A stretch of DNA of 64,000 bases from Ectocarpus siliculosus. Lineage: Eukaryota; Sar; Phaeophyceae; Ectocarpales; Ectocarpaceae. The stretch covers positions 29,004 to 93,003 of the forward strand of contig FN648410.1 of NCBI GenBank assembly GCA_000310025.1, given 5' to 3'. Made by a program: the position numbers and the translations under genes. The notes beneath the pieces are model-generated. The model ran no database searches and had not been told where the DNA came from. It worked only from the letters and a program-made list of their open reading frames with translations. Of the stretch, positions 32,448 to 47,317 are shown piece by piece; positions within the stretch are counted from its first letter, which is position 1; the number at the start of each line of letters is the position of its first letter.

Positions 32448-33298
32448 GCATTCTAATGTCATCAGAAGAGGACACCATGAAGAGGCGTCGTGCGGGCTGG
32501 CATGCTCAAGGTTTGATTCTTGAGCTTCCGAGATCTACGCCGGAACCAAGCGGCATCCAATATTTTTCACAGCCATACTCACCGCCACGGACCGTAAGCC
32601 CCTGAACGGACGGAGTGCCAGCAGTAGCTAGTGGCATCAGCTACTGCTCTACACCCGCAGTTCAGGAGATTGGGGTCAGTCGCGGCGAGCACGGCTGAGA
32701 CCAATGTTGGATGCCGCTTGGTTCCGGCCCAGTTTCGGACTGTTTTAAAAGGCTGCTGCGACCTTAGATATTTCAGCTCCNNNNNNNNNNNNNNNNNNNN
32801 NNNNNNNNNNNNNNNNNNNNNNNNNNNNNNNNNNNNNNNNNNNNNNNNNNNNNNNNNNNNNNNNNNNNNNNNNNNNNNNNATCACGCATGACTACATAAG
32901 TGTATATGCCGAAACCACCCACATACATCGTGTGAGGTGGCCGTGTTCGTACACTTTTTTTCATAACAGTGCTACATATCAGCATGATCCACGCTGCGTG
33001 AATTATTCTTCACTGCCATACTCACCGCCACGGACCCTCAGCCCTTGAACGGACGGAGTGCCAGCAGTAGCTAGTGGCATCAGCTACTGCTCTACACCCG
33101 CAGTTCAGGAGATTGGGGTCAGTCGCGGCGAGCACGGCTGAGACCAATGTTGGATGCCGCTTGGTTCCGGCCCAGGTTTCGGACTGTTTTGAAAGGCTCC
33201 TGCGACCTTCGATATTTCAGCTCCATTAGCAAACCTGAACGTGCCAGCGCGCACGACGCACATCTTCATGGTGTCCTCTACTGCTGACAATAGAATGC
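32448..33298. mobile_element. Fold-back (long inverted repeat) element spanning an assembly gap
   Basis: The left arm starts GCATTCTAATGTCATCAG, AAGAGGACACCATGAAGA and includes CCGGAACCAAGCGGCATCCA (about 32543). The right arm, read in reverse from 33298, is GCATTCTATTGTCAGCAG, TAGAGGACACCATGAAGA and later the same CCGGAACCAAGCGG block. The centre (AGCTAGTGGCATCAGCTACT..CAGGAGATTGGGG) occurs twice, at 32573-32780 and 33012-33220, on either side of the gap. No protein is encoded. A degenerate copy lies at 9566-9850. Confidence 0.7.
32781..32880. other. Assembly gap (100 N)
   Basis: Exactly 100 N, a conventional placeholder for a gap of unknown length. It interrupts one arm of the fold-back element. 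Confidence 0.99.
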
Positions 33299-33374
33299 CT
33301 AACCTTACCCTCGAAAATGGCCTTGTTTGCGCGTCTTCCGTTTAGGCTCTATTGACTTGAATTTAGAGATATGT

Positions 33375-33600
33375 GAATTTTATCTTGGTTTCAACGTAGG
33401 CGTGTGGAGGTAGACGCGTGAAATGTATGTTTTGAGCAGCCTCTACTGCCGCCCAGTGCAAGAATCGACGATTCCTGTTAGTCGCGATGCCTTCCGAATG
33501 ATCTTGTGTGTGTGTCGTGCAGTTGCTGGTGCTCTTGCGTTATTTTCAAAAACTAGCCAACATCAAAATTCTTGTTCTGCACGCCTTCAGAGTCGTGTCC
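33375..33600 (+). repeat. Dispersed repeat, partner of 10045-10275
   Basis: It shares GGCGTGTGGAGGT, GAGCAGCCTCTAC, GAATCGACGATTCC, GCTGGTGCTCTTGCGTTAT and CCAACATCAAAATTC with the earlier copy. Confidence 0.6.
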
Positions 33601-33758
33601 ACAAGGAGCAGGTCGTGACACAGGATCACACCAGCACTGACAAGACAGCAGTTGGATGCGAGTCGTTCACCGAACAAACCCCGTTTGTGCTGAGCAGCAA
33701 CGAGGCAAGCTTCCCCAGGCAGTGCTGTATCATAGCTGTACAATATGCGTTGTGCCAC

Positions 33759-33908
33759 TCACCCTGTCGGTCCCGAAGCAGTTGAACGAGTTGAACATGG
33801 CGCACCGCTCTTGCTCACCAGGCGCGGTGGGGAGCACCGCAGGAACGAAAGGCACGGGCATGCCGCCGAAAGAACCGCCACCAGTAGCAACGTTATTGCT
33901 GCTCTCAT
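33759..33908 (-). CDS. Possible first exon of a secreted protein
   Basis: The frame starts at an ATG at 33908 (minus) and reads MRAAITLLLVAVLSAACPC, a good signal-peptide pattern (charged start, hydrophobic core, small residues). It runs 50 codons. Donor-like GTGAGC (about 33822) and GTGAGT (about 33760) lie on this strand. No partner exon was found and no family is recognised. Confidence 0.3.
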   Translation of the reverse strand: MRAAITLLLVAVLSAACPCLSFLRCSPPRLVSKSGAPCSTRSTASGPTG

Positions 33909-34850
33909 GTTTGTGTGCTTCGACCGACCTATCTTTCCTGTCTCTCGTTCGCTCTGTGTCTGGTTCCCTGGTATGTCTGTTGAAGCGCCTGCGTGGCACA
34001 TGATCACACCAGGCACCACACCACAGATGGTATTTAGGCGTACGGGGCACCGTGATATGGAACACCCGTGTGGGGTATCCAATATATCTGCTGCGGGGCC
34101 TTCCCCGCTGCTGAGTGCTGCTCAACGTGTCAACCTGCCTACCTGCCTCTGGCGTGCCGTTTGTTGTGGACTACACACGAGAAACAGGGTGAAAGAAAGC
34201 GAGGGAGGGAGAGCGCCGGAGTTGAGGGACATTGACTGACGAGAGAACAAGCGGGTGGCGAATGACAATGTGAGACACAACAAGGCAGGGAGGGTCGTCT
34301 ATGCTGTTCTATGTACACCTTTACAGCAAGAGAGCACTCACGCTCCTCCTTCCTCAAGTGTACACAGCAGTAGATGATTTCTGCTGTAGTCTACAGTAGT
34401 AAACGACGCTTACGTTCAGAACTTGGGTGCAAATCGATACCGCTTGATGCCTTGCCTGTTTCTGCCGTGGCTTATTCTCTCTAGTGGTGGATGGTGTCTG
34501 CGTGACATTTCGTGGTTCCGGTATTAGCTGCGTTGGCCCCATCATGGACTACGCGACTAGTTATTTACGACTGGTGAAAGAATGTGCAGCAGTTCACCCC
34601 AGGACCCAGCACAAAGCCTATGTAACTTGTCTGACCTGCTGTCCGATCAGCGACATCTTGAATATTTGGAACCTGGAAGCTGGGTGCGGTAGCAGTACTG
34701 CTGTACCACACACCAGTGCCAGCCCGCTCGCAAGAACATCTACGCCTACAGAAATAATCGAAGTGTATTTGAAAACATCAAGCACTGAGTACCAAGTAGA
34801 TATGGGGGTCGGCTCAACACCTCCAGCGGTACGTAATCTGTATCTCCAAT

Positions 34851-36020
34851 GATACTTCTCCGCACTTCATACATACGTTTCCGGAATATATTGAGCGGGT
34901 CTTCAAGACTGCTGTGCATCCGCTCCCCGCTGGTGTCAAGCGTCAACAGCTGCAGCACCAACGAACGGCGGAGGAACAAACGCACGCCGTGACACACGCG
35001 ATGCTACACAGCAGTACAGCGGTACAACCAAACGATCGGCACCCAACAGCACTGCCGCCGGCAGTAAATGAACGATAGACAGGGTGAGAATACACTATTA
35101 TAGGTAAAGAACCCATCGGACAGCGTGGTGTGGAAAGTGGCAGGAACACAGCAGTTCCATCGGGGGCAGCTCGTTCTCTCGCATGGATTGGCCGTTTGTC
35201 CACATCTCTAATGTAGTCTCTCATGTCTCGTTTCGCTTGCTGGAGGCGGCGGCGTTTACATATTTGCTTCCCTATCGTTTATCCCCTGCCTGCCCTACTG
35301 CTGTTGTAGGGCGAAATACGCCATCCCTATCGTTCAGAGTCCCACACGGCGATTGCGTCAACAGCTCCAACCGCTTCAACTTCGCTCTCCGCTGCTGTTG
35401 TTGCTGCTCAATATGGGGAAGACCTCAATCTATCTTGTTTTCACCCATCGATTTTTCCAACGGCAAATAGAACCACCAAGACTCTCCCTGCTGTTGTCTA
35501 GCAACAGAGAGAACACCAGGTCTGCTGTTACTGCTGTCCTTTTTTTCCTGCGAAAGGGGTTTAACAACGGCGTGTAAGTTTGCTTCTGTACATGTGCGAG
35601 ACTAGTCAGCGGTGTAAGCTATATATGCATACGTACCTCTGTTTTCTTCTCCTGGTTTCAATTCGCCCGCTTGAGATCTCCGCTTGTTCTTCGTGAACAC
35701 CCTAGGATTATGGATTATGGATGATGGATGATGGATGGGGTAAGAAATCTCCTCGAATTCTTGACACAAACGCCTCTGAAGCACGGCCATCTCTCGCGGG
35801 AGCACGGCCAAACCTGTGTGACGAAGAGTGTGCTATTTTTCTCCCTCCGTAGAAGCGAACAGATCATACTTTTATACTTCTATACTTATTTACTTATATT
35901 TATATTGGTTGTGGTAGATCTCGTTCTGGTTCCAAAAGGAAGGTGGGTTACTGTTGTAGGCTTCTCGGAAGGCAAACTCTGGGACCCTGGAGCGCGTTGG
36001 AACAGGCCGATAACTCGAGA
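34851..36020 (+). repeat. Dispersed repeat of about 1.1 kb, partner of 49114-50030
   Basis: Colinear blocks are shared: GGGTCTTCAAGACTG, GCATCCGCTCCCCGCTGG, AACGGCGGAGGAACAA, CGCACGCCGTGACACA, AACGATCGGCA and later GACGAAGAGTGTG..GCGTTGGAACAGGCCGATA. The copies are strongly diverged and contain no frame conserved between them. Confidence 0.75.
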
Positions 36021-37729
36021 CGGAGGGAAAAGAACAGTTGCTCTTCGCACTCCGCGGCTGATTACAACGTGGATAGTGTACACGGGCCGGGCGTATGGGC
36101 ATTCGGCCCCCACGCCCCCACGTCCTTAGAGTTGCGGTGGAAGGCGGGAGGATGCGGTACTTAGAGTTGTATGTAAAAGTATGCGTACTGCTATTGTAGG
36201 TTAGAGCGGTGTAAAACGACTGCATAATATGCATACCAACTGACGGTCGTGTACCTTACCGGTATCTTCTTTCATGACTGACTCTGTGACTCTGCGAGTA
36301 AGGTTGTAGTTGTACTTCGCAGAATCCAATACAGCAGCAGCATATTGTATGTAGACTTGATGACAATACTGCCGTACTTGGGCCGTAGGAGCTTCGACGG
36401 CAAACAAACACATGTGCTGGCTGCTGTATGTGTGTGGAGGCTAGAAGACGGAGTTTGGTGCGTTTTTATCTCCAGCTGAAGGACAGGCAAGAGACTAATT
36501 TGTCGGACTTCGGAGTACACATTCCTGCTATGCACAAACTATTTCTATGCATAGTCAAACTGCTGTATTGTATGCACGCGCTGGGATTGTTCTTCGGCGA
36601 TGCCTCTTTACTTCTATGTACTTTCGACATACTTATTCTAGCGAAGCGAGATTTTGAGGTCTCAGCGCAATATAGCGCTCCATCAAGAAAAAAAAGTACG
36701 CTACATCACTTGATTTTACAGGGGGGGTCAGCACGTGGCCACACGGCAGATTGCAGCTATTGAAGCTGCAGAAGAACACGCACAGCAGACAACACACGCT
36801 TAGCGGGCACAGCGATCGACGACATGCAGCGGCCAGCGAAATAGCGGGTGTACCTGCTGTGAGCTCATGGCAATTGAATGAATAGACGTGTTGCATCACA
36901 CGCACTTCCTCCCGTAGATACACACGTCTGACGACAGTTACATCTATCAGCTGTCGCTCGTTGTAGCGACAGCTGCTGTGTCTTTAGTAGATGGAACGGG
37001 GTACATGTATTGAGCCGCGGGGTACGGCAGTAGTCTATTTACGATGCTCTGTGCTGGTGTAGTGTTGCGTGCGACGGGCGCGACGAGGTGCCCGGTTGTT
37101 TGTTTTCCGTTAATGTTAATGTTAATGCCACGCACTTTCCAAGGACCAAAACATGAGCCTTACCGTCGTGCACAAATATAATGCGGACATGCGGAAGCAA
37201 TTACGCATACCGGCAAGAGACATGGGGTACTTCACGTACTTGGCCATGAGCAGCTCACACCGCCGCAGAGCATCAGCAGCAGCGTGTAGACATAGCATCC
37301 CGCCAGTGCTGCAGATAGATGCGGCAGGGTCACAGCTTACGTGCCACATCCAATAGTCTCAACCCTGCCGTTCTTCCCACGCAGTGAAACCAAGCAGTCT
37401 ACGTTATTTTCACCCAACAGAGAAAGCCGTTGACATCAATTTTACGGGAGGGCATCAACGGCATCGATAGCAGGCAGACGGCGCTGCTTCAATTCACGCT
37501 AGCTTGCACATGGCGGGCGGATGGCTGTACCCACGGCGCGCAGGTCGGATAGGCTCGGCCCCTGCTGTTTTTGGATTGCTGGCCCAGCGCTGTATGTGGC
37601 GTTTTCCTCTGTTTGTTTGTCCTGCGGATTCGAACTGCTTGTGTGCGTGCGATCTCCGATTCTCGTGTGCCTCCATTACCTCGACAACTCCCGGTTGTGG
37701 TGAGGTATCTCGAACGATTTTTTGACACA
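36021..37729. other. No supported gene
   Basis: Many CTGCTGT/ACAGCAG words occur. A perfect 11-bp inverted repeat (CAGCTGTCGCT, 6-nt loop) lies at 36948-36975. Open frames are short and unlike proteins. Confidence 0.5.
36948..36975. repeat. Perfect 11-bp hairpin
   Basis: CAGCTGTCGCT (36948-36958), loop CGTTGT, AGCGACAGCTG (36965-36975). No T run follows, so it is not a classical terminator. Confidence 0.8.
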
Positions 37730-37960
37730 CATGCGTGTGTAGCACGACCATCTGTTGTCGAGCACGACCCAACCGGTGTGACGAAGAGCAAAGTATTGTT
37801 GTATTTTCCTTCTTCCTCAGAAGTCAACAGGTCGTTAGTCGGTGCCCTAATGGTCTTGGTTGTGTTGAAAAGGAGGGTCGTTGAGGGTCCCCGGAAATCA
37901 CACTTGGTCCCTGCACCCCGTTGGGACAGATTTCTCGCAATAAACAATGAACAATAAACA
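37730..37960 (+). repeat. Third, partial copy of the 1.1-kb dispersed repeat
   Basis: GTGTGACGAAGAGCAAAG, AGGTCGTTAGTCGGTGCCCT, AATGGTCTTGGTTGTG and CCCCGTTGGGACAGA match the 3' part of the copies at 35800-36010 and 49840-50020. Confidence 0.7.
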
Positions 37961-39525
37961 ATATGCAAAGGTGTTTCAAGCAGTCCAAAATCGGACTTGC
38001 ACAGCAGGCTGTATACTCATGTTTGCAGCTCACCCATCTCGATGATACTGCTGTAGAAGGATGGTTTGGAAAATCGAGACCGCTAATCTGTAGGCTACAA
38101 CCTCAGACACCAACCTTGTACTTGTACACCAGCGACCGCAGCGGGCGTTCAATTTGGGATGGTAGCTTCGTACCGGAGTTAAACTTTGGGAAGCTAAGGC
38201 ACGCAGGCGTTTCCTGGATTATTGAAGAGAAAAACGGCGTACTTTGGGTACATTGGGTACTGCACGGCGACCTTCAGTCGGAACCTACTTTCCAACTTCG
38301 CGCCCTTGGTGTGCACGTGCGAGTCGCACATCGTAAGCTTTCCACCTTGGCCATTAACATCATCGAGTTGAGCGCGGGTGTTTCCAGGTTTAGCATGAGG
38401 ACGAGGGCGCCCGTGGCGCCCGAAGCCCGGCGCCCTTGTAGGCTAGCGCAAAAGGGTAAGGACCACATGACGATGGGATGGGATTTCGAACGAGATGGGG
38501 TATGAGGACTTGCAGCAAGTCTTCCGGGTGTTCTTTAATAGAATAGCAGTAGCCCAGTCGTATTGGTAGACATGCGCAATAGCAGTGGGTGACATGAAGT
38601 TGGTTGTATTTATGTACCGCTTATATTGCAAGGGGTCTGGCGGCTTTCACCGCCCCCCACGATAGATAGATAAATCGATACCAAGATACCTGGTACGAGC
38701 CCTCTTTGATGCGTGTCTTCCGACAACAAGTATCTTTATTCCTCACGTTGCGTCATGAAAGGATTGCGAACAAAGAGGGCTCGGGCAAAGGCGAGGTATA
38801 TACCACCCTGAGTTTGGTTAAGTCGACAGGTCGTGATTGCTGTATGCATATGATACACAGCAGCGGGAACAGCAGCAGCATCATATATCGCACGCACCCA
38901 TGGGTTGGCAACGGAAAGGGCAGGGAAGTTGTGTACAGGGATGGGGTGTACGAAAACACAACGAATTAATTAATTTCTTCTGCAGATACAAAGAGTCCGG
39001 GATAGATCCAATATGAATTGATAGCGTTACGTGACGACCAACCTGCGCTTTTTCGATTCCCCGAGCACCATACTTGTACGTGTAGCGATAGCGCCCCTGC
39101 GGGTACCATGCTCAACGTATAGTTGAAATGTTGAATTACACAGAGTGCATACTGTACGCATGCGTGATGAAGACACGCACACACATGGTTGTCTGTGAGG
39201 TTTTTTTAGGCCATGATCATGATGACGATGATGACAAGGTGTGTCCCTCGAAGACGTGTATGGCAGAGAGGAAGTCAGATTTTGATGCCGCGGGATGGGC
39301 ATGGTGTGTGAGAGCGACTTTGGAGCAACTCAATCCCCATTCAAATCTATCTCATGTGCGTACATACCCGATCAGAGATTCAACGCTCTGTGCGAGCGCT
39401 AGAGAACGGAAATGCCGCCTTGTGAGAGGCCGAGAGGAATTTCTTCCTGCCCAATGCTGGCGAACGTTCTAGTGTGTAAGAGAGATCGCTGGCCACGTTA
39501 ATTTGTTTTCGTCGGTGCCGTTTTT
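37961..39525. other. No supported gene
   Basis: The frame at 37963-38505 (180 aa) has no recognisable domain and its length is within chance expectation. The rest is intergenic. Confidence 0.45.
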
Positions 39526-39529
39526 TTTG

Positions 39530-40870
39530 GCGGACATAGACGGGGCGGCGATTCAACAAGGCAGTACTCTTTTTGGCGATACACATTTTTGCATGTTTCG
39601 GCGGTCCCGGTATCACCCAAAATCGGCGAGAAACTTCCGGAGGTCGTGGAAAATGGCGGTACTGTACCGCCACAGGTAAAATTACAACATGGCGGTAAAC
39701 CGAGGCGGAAACCTTCTGTAGCGGATTTGTTCCGGTGGCGACCGCTTTTTGCTTTTCTGGCGGTGACGTATGCATAAGGTAAAACTCTTTCCGACGATGT
39801 GGACCTTGAACATGGGTACACTGCAACAGACCCAGCTATGTACTCTAATACATCACACCCCAGCTATGTACTATCACTATCACACCCCAGCTATGTACTA
39901 TAATACTACTATCACACACACCCCGCTTAAGTTCAGGAACGAGGGAGCAGCAATCTGTTGCCAAATTTACCAGGGTTGTCGTCGGTACCGTGTGTGTGGG
40001 CGGACGCAGGAGAAACGGTTTTGCAATACAGCGGTACTTTTTTGGCGGTGAACGGTTTTTCGTTTTTCGGCGGTCCCGGCATTACCAAAGTACGGCGGAA
40101 CTTCCGGCGGTAATGGATTATGACGGTACAGCCTTCGGCGGTCCCGGTTAAAACAAAACACGGCTGGAAAATTCCGGCGGCAATGGAATATGGCGGTAAT
40201 CCGCCGCGGATTTCTATTATGTATGGCAGTAATATTTCGGTGATGAGCGGTTGTTGTTTTGGTGGCGGTATCAAAAGGTATTAGAAGTGAGACTTTTCCG
40301 AAGATGTGAACCTTGCACATGCATCCAATACAATTAACATGTACCTTTCCAAAGTGTTTAACTTTATTGTTCTACCGGGCCGCACGCGCTGGCACGATGG
40401 GCAAGTCTGGTGTCTGGTGGATAGGCATGTTCACGAGTGCACCACGGAGCAAATTAGAGGAAAGGTTCTCGCGAAAAGAAAATTGAACATAACGTAGAAA
40501 ATGAAGAGTAGCGTTACGTGGGTTTGAAGCCCAGTTCTGAATGATTTAACGTCTTTTTTATCTATCGGACTGTGATACCAACCATGGCGGTACCTTTCTT
40601 GGGCGGTGAACCACAATGGTAGTATATTTTCGGGGGATTTGGAATATTGGCGTAAATTCTTGGGCGGTTTGCAACATGGCGGGATTTTTCCGGCGGCATT
40701 GCATTCCGGAGGTACCCCTGACGGTTTTTCGTTTCTGGGAGGTAGTTTTTTTGCAATGCGGCGGTACTTTTCATTTCGGGCGTGATCGTTTTGTCGTTTT
40801 TCGGCAGTCCCGGCAAAACCAAATTTCGGCGGAAACGGCAATTACCGCCAGTACCGTGACCGCCCTCGTT
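39530..40870. repeat. Three blocks rich in GGCGGT words
   Basis: The blocks at 39530-39780, 39995-40270 and 40580-40870 carry CGGCGGTCCCGG, GGCGGTAC, TTCCGGCGG and AATGGCGGTA words, spaced by roughly 20-35 bp in both orientations. TTTTTCGTTTTTCGGCGGTC recurs in the last two. The first two end with a similar CTTTTCCGAAGATGTG..CCTTGMACATG tail. The family is unrecognised and noncoding. Confidence 0.75.
39826..39905 (+). repeat. Short tandem repeat of CACACCCCAGCTATGTACTA
   Basis: Three to four units of about 20-28 bp are separated by variable ATCACTAT/ATACTACTAT spacers. Confidence 0.85.
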
Positions 40871-41139
40871 AACTGGGGAAGAAACGTCGGGAAAGTTCCC
40901 GACAAGCCTGAAATTTGCGGTCACACCCCCCTTTTAGAAAGTAAACATAACCTCACAGAAAGACTGCCCGTTTGAGATATACCCTCGGTCGAAAGGGATG
41001 TAGTGATTTCTTTTCAGTAAGTGGATTGAAACCGACTGGAGACTGGGCTTATTTTGAGTTTGTTTAAGCCTTACACGGAATTATCCGTGATGACAGTTGG
41101 TGCTAAGAACAAAAACATCTGTTTACCGCAGGTTGCATA

Positions 41140-42190
41140 AGATACCGCACCCGTGTGATAACATTTTTGAAAGTCCAAAAGTTATCACACGGGTGTAATA
41201 CTCTGCAGGGGGTGTGATATCTTGTGTAACCCGTGTGATAAACTGCTCTCAGAGGATTCCACCCCGCAGGGGGTTTGGTAACAGGGGTGTGTGTTAAAAA
41301 GGGTGTGTGATAGTGTCACCCATGGAATGAACTGCGCCTACACGACCCCACCCACAGGGGTGTGGTAACCAGGGGGTGTAATAAAGATGGGGTATGAAAA
41401 TGTCACCCGCACACGACCCAACCTACAGCGTGTGCGATAACGAGGGGTGTGATAATCATGGGGTTTGATAACGTTACACCTTTTTTCATCGGATACGTTA
41501 CACCTATTGTCATGAAGTGCTCCCAAAAGGTTTCTGGGGTGCGGGTGGTGTCGTGTGGGCGTCAGCAGCACGGGCGGTGCCAGGCACACCGGGTGCTGCG
41601 GGAGTCTCAGGCGCCACAGAAAAAAATGACGTAGTTGAGCGTGGCACTCCCGCTGGAGTCTGAGCCGCGATGCTATGAGCAGTTTTGTGTGCTTCGTTCA
41701 TCTCCGAGGTGTTGTCGGCCACCATAGCTGGAGTGCAGCGTTGCGGCGTGCGCTATGTGCGTGATCACGGCCTACCATACCGGTGTGATAGGGGGCTCCG
41801 TAATATATATTTGCGGCTCAACTTAGGGGGGTGGTATCTTCTGTGACCGTGGGATAAATCGATGTTTTTTTCCAGGACGCAAAAATTTATCATACGGGTG
41901 TGGTTTTCTGTATCTTCTGTGGGTGCGGTGTCTTGTGTCACCTATGGTAGGCGGATACATTCTTAACACATCCCCTGTAGTTTTCTACCGGGTCGATGAC
42001 GACCCCATTTTCTTTCACACCCTCTTCATTTTCACACCCCTTTGACTCAAGGAATGGAGAACAGCAATTTGTTGGCACATAGATTATCGCCCGCCCCTTC
42101 CTTTATCACACACCCCGGTTGCGGTCTCCGTCGACGTGCACTTTATCATACCGGTGACACAAGGCATCCCTTCCAGGACAGCACATCCGG
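41140..42190. repeat. Zone of GTGTGATAAC motifs with a 15-bp perfect inverted repeat
   Basis: Variants of GGGTGTGATAAC and its complement appear more than fifteen times. At 41148-41162 and 41181-41195, CACCCGTGTGATAAC and its exact complement flank an 18-bp A/T-rich spacer. A degenerate version is at about 41862-41902. The zone is noncoding. Confidence 0.8.
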
Positions 42191-45657
<3,467 letters not shown>

Positions 45658-45978
45658 CGAGGTGAAGATGAAACGACACACTTGAACGCGACCGGCCGGA
45701 GAAGTGGAGGGATGGAAGAAGGGGGACGTACTGTAGCAACACATAGGGCCGGATGCTGACACACGACACAGCATGAGAGGAAGGACACTGGAAAAAAAAG
45801 GGTATTGGAACAAGTGCGGAGGGGCGGGTGGAACCTGGAAGGCGGGAGAGTCAGTCCGACTATTCTTATTCCCATGGGTGCTGATTGCACGCTTGTTGTT
45901 TGCAGGCGCGTTCAAGGTTTTGTGCGGCTTTCCCCCTCAAGTGTTACGTTGCTCCTCTCTTTTCGAAATTCCGTGAAG

Positions 45979-47286
45979 GGACGGCGATGTGGCTGCTCAA
46001 AAGGGACAACTTGACGTGTTGAAGTCTGGGCAGGCGAAGGAGTTCAGCACGCAGGCTATGGACCTGGCTGCGGCCAATGGGCACCAAGAGGTTGTCCAGT
46101 GGCTTCATGACCACCGCAAGGAGGGGTGCACGTGAGTTGTTGTTGTTGTTTTCTTTTTTGTTTTCAGCCGGCGGTGGTGGCATAGATTGTGTTGCGGCTA
46201 CTTTTGATGCCCTGACCGGTGCTGATTGTGGGACTGGTACTTAATGTTTTGGATGTGATTGGAGGTGTCTAGAACAGCAACAGTCCATGTGTGGATCATG
46301 AGGGGGTATGTTGCTGCAGGCTTTGCAGTGCCCCGATGCTGCCCTCGCTCTGCGTTAACTTTATTCTGGTATCCAGCGATGTTTCCGCATGTGGCCTGGC
46401 AGGATAACATGCTAGGTCTGTCACGTTGGTGAGTCCCTTTGCTCTTTATTTGCTCTTTCTTCTTGTTGAAAGTGGCAGCACGCGACATGCAACTGGCTTG
46501 TAGTGTAGGTTGACTAGCATTCCCCGCCCGCCTCGTGTAAATGGTGTGCATAATGGCGCTTACCCGCCGCTGTTTTCTTGCCATGTCACGGCATTCTGCC
46601 ATGCCACAAATAACATATTTTATTGTCGCTTGCCGCATGTGTTGCCGGTCCCACAAAAACACGTTTCTACATACATTTTTTTTTTTTTATTAATATAAAT
46701 CGTGATTGGTACGGAGCCCCCATGGTCATTTGTCCATTTGGGACGAGCTATCATTTTTCCAACGATCCCGGCCTAAGTTGGGAACCAAGTCCAACATCCA
46801 ACATCCAACATCCAACATCCAACACCCTCAATCGACCCTGTGATGCGTTCTCTATGAATATCACTGCAGGCCTGAGAGTTGGCGCCGGATTCGTTCCGTC
46901 CGGAGGTTTGCTCTCAATTCAGCTTTGACGGTTGAGCTATATTTTCTTTCTATTCCATTCGTGTTTCGGCTAGGAGCTGTCCATTCTTCAAGCGCCACAT
47001 TTCCAGCGGGCCGCTTACAGGCAAGCATCCGAATTTTCGGGCTCTCAGGAGGCCGCCATTTCTCCCACCATTTTCACGTGGATTTGGAGTCAGTGGCTCT
47101 TTCCGACTTTCCGGCAAGTCTTTCCGGCGTTTTACCGATTCTCCGGTTTCCCCGATCACACGCACGCTCGCTCCATAGCCGCTCTCCCAGGTGTACACAC
47201 GCTGCGCTTTCCGACAGAGCAGTCCGCAGCAGAGGGAGTACGAGGTCAGGCGACGGCTCTCGCTTTCCTCTGTCTGTCTCCCGCTT

Positions 47287-47317
<31 letters not shown>

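Noticed and set aside
37963-38505. 180-codon plus-strand frame
   Set aside because: Length is within chance expectation and it starts inside repeat-rich sequence. No motif recognised.
39826-39905. Regular short repeats looking like a CRISPR array
   Set aside because: Spacers are tiny and themselves repetitive, there are only three to four units, and the context is eukaryotic.
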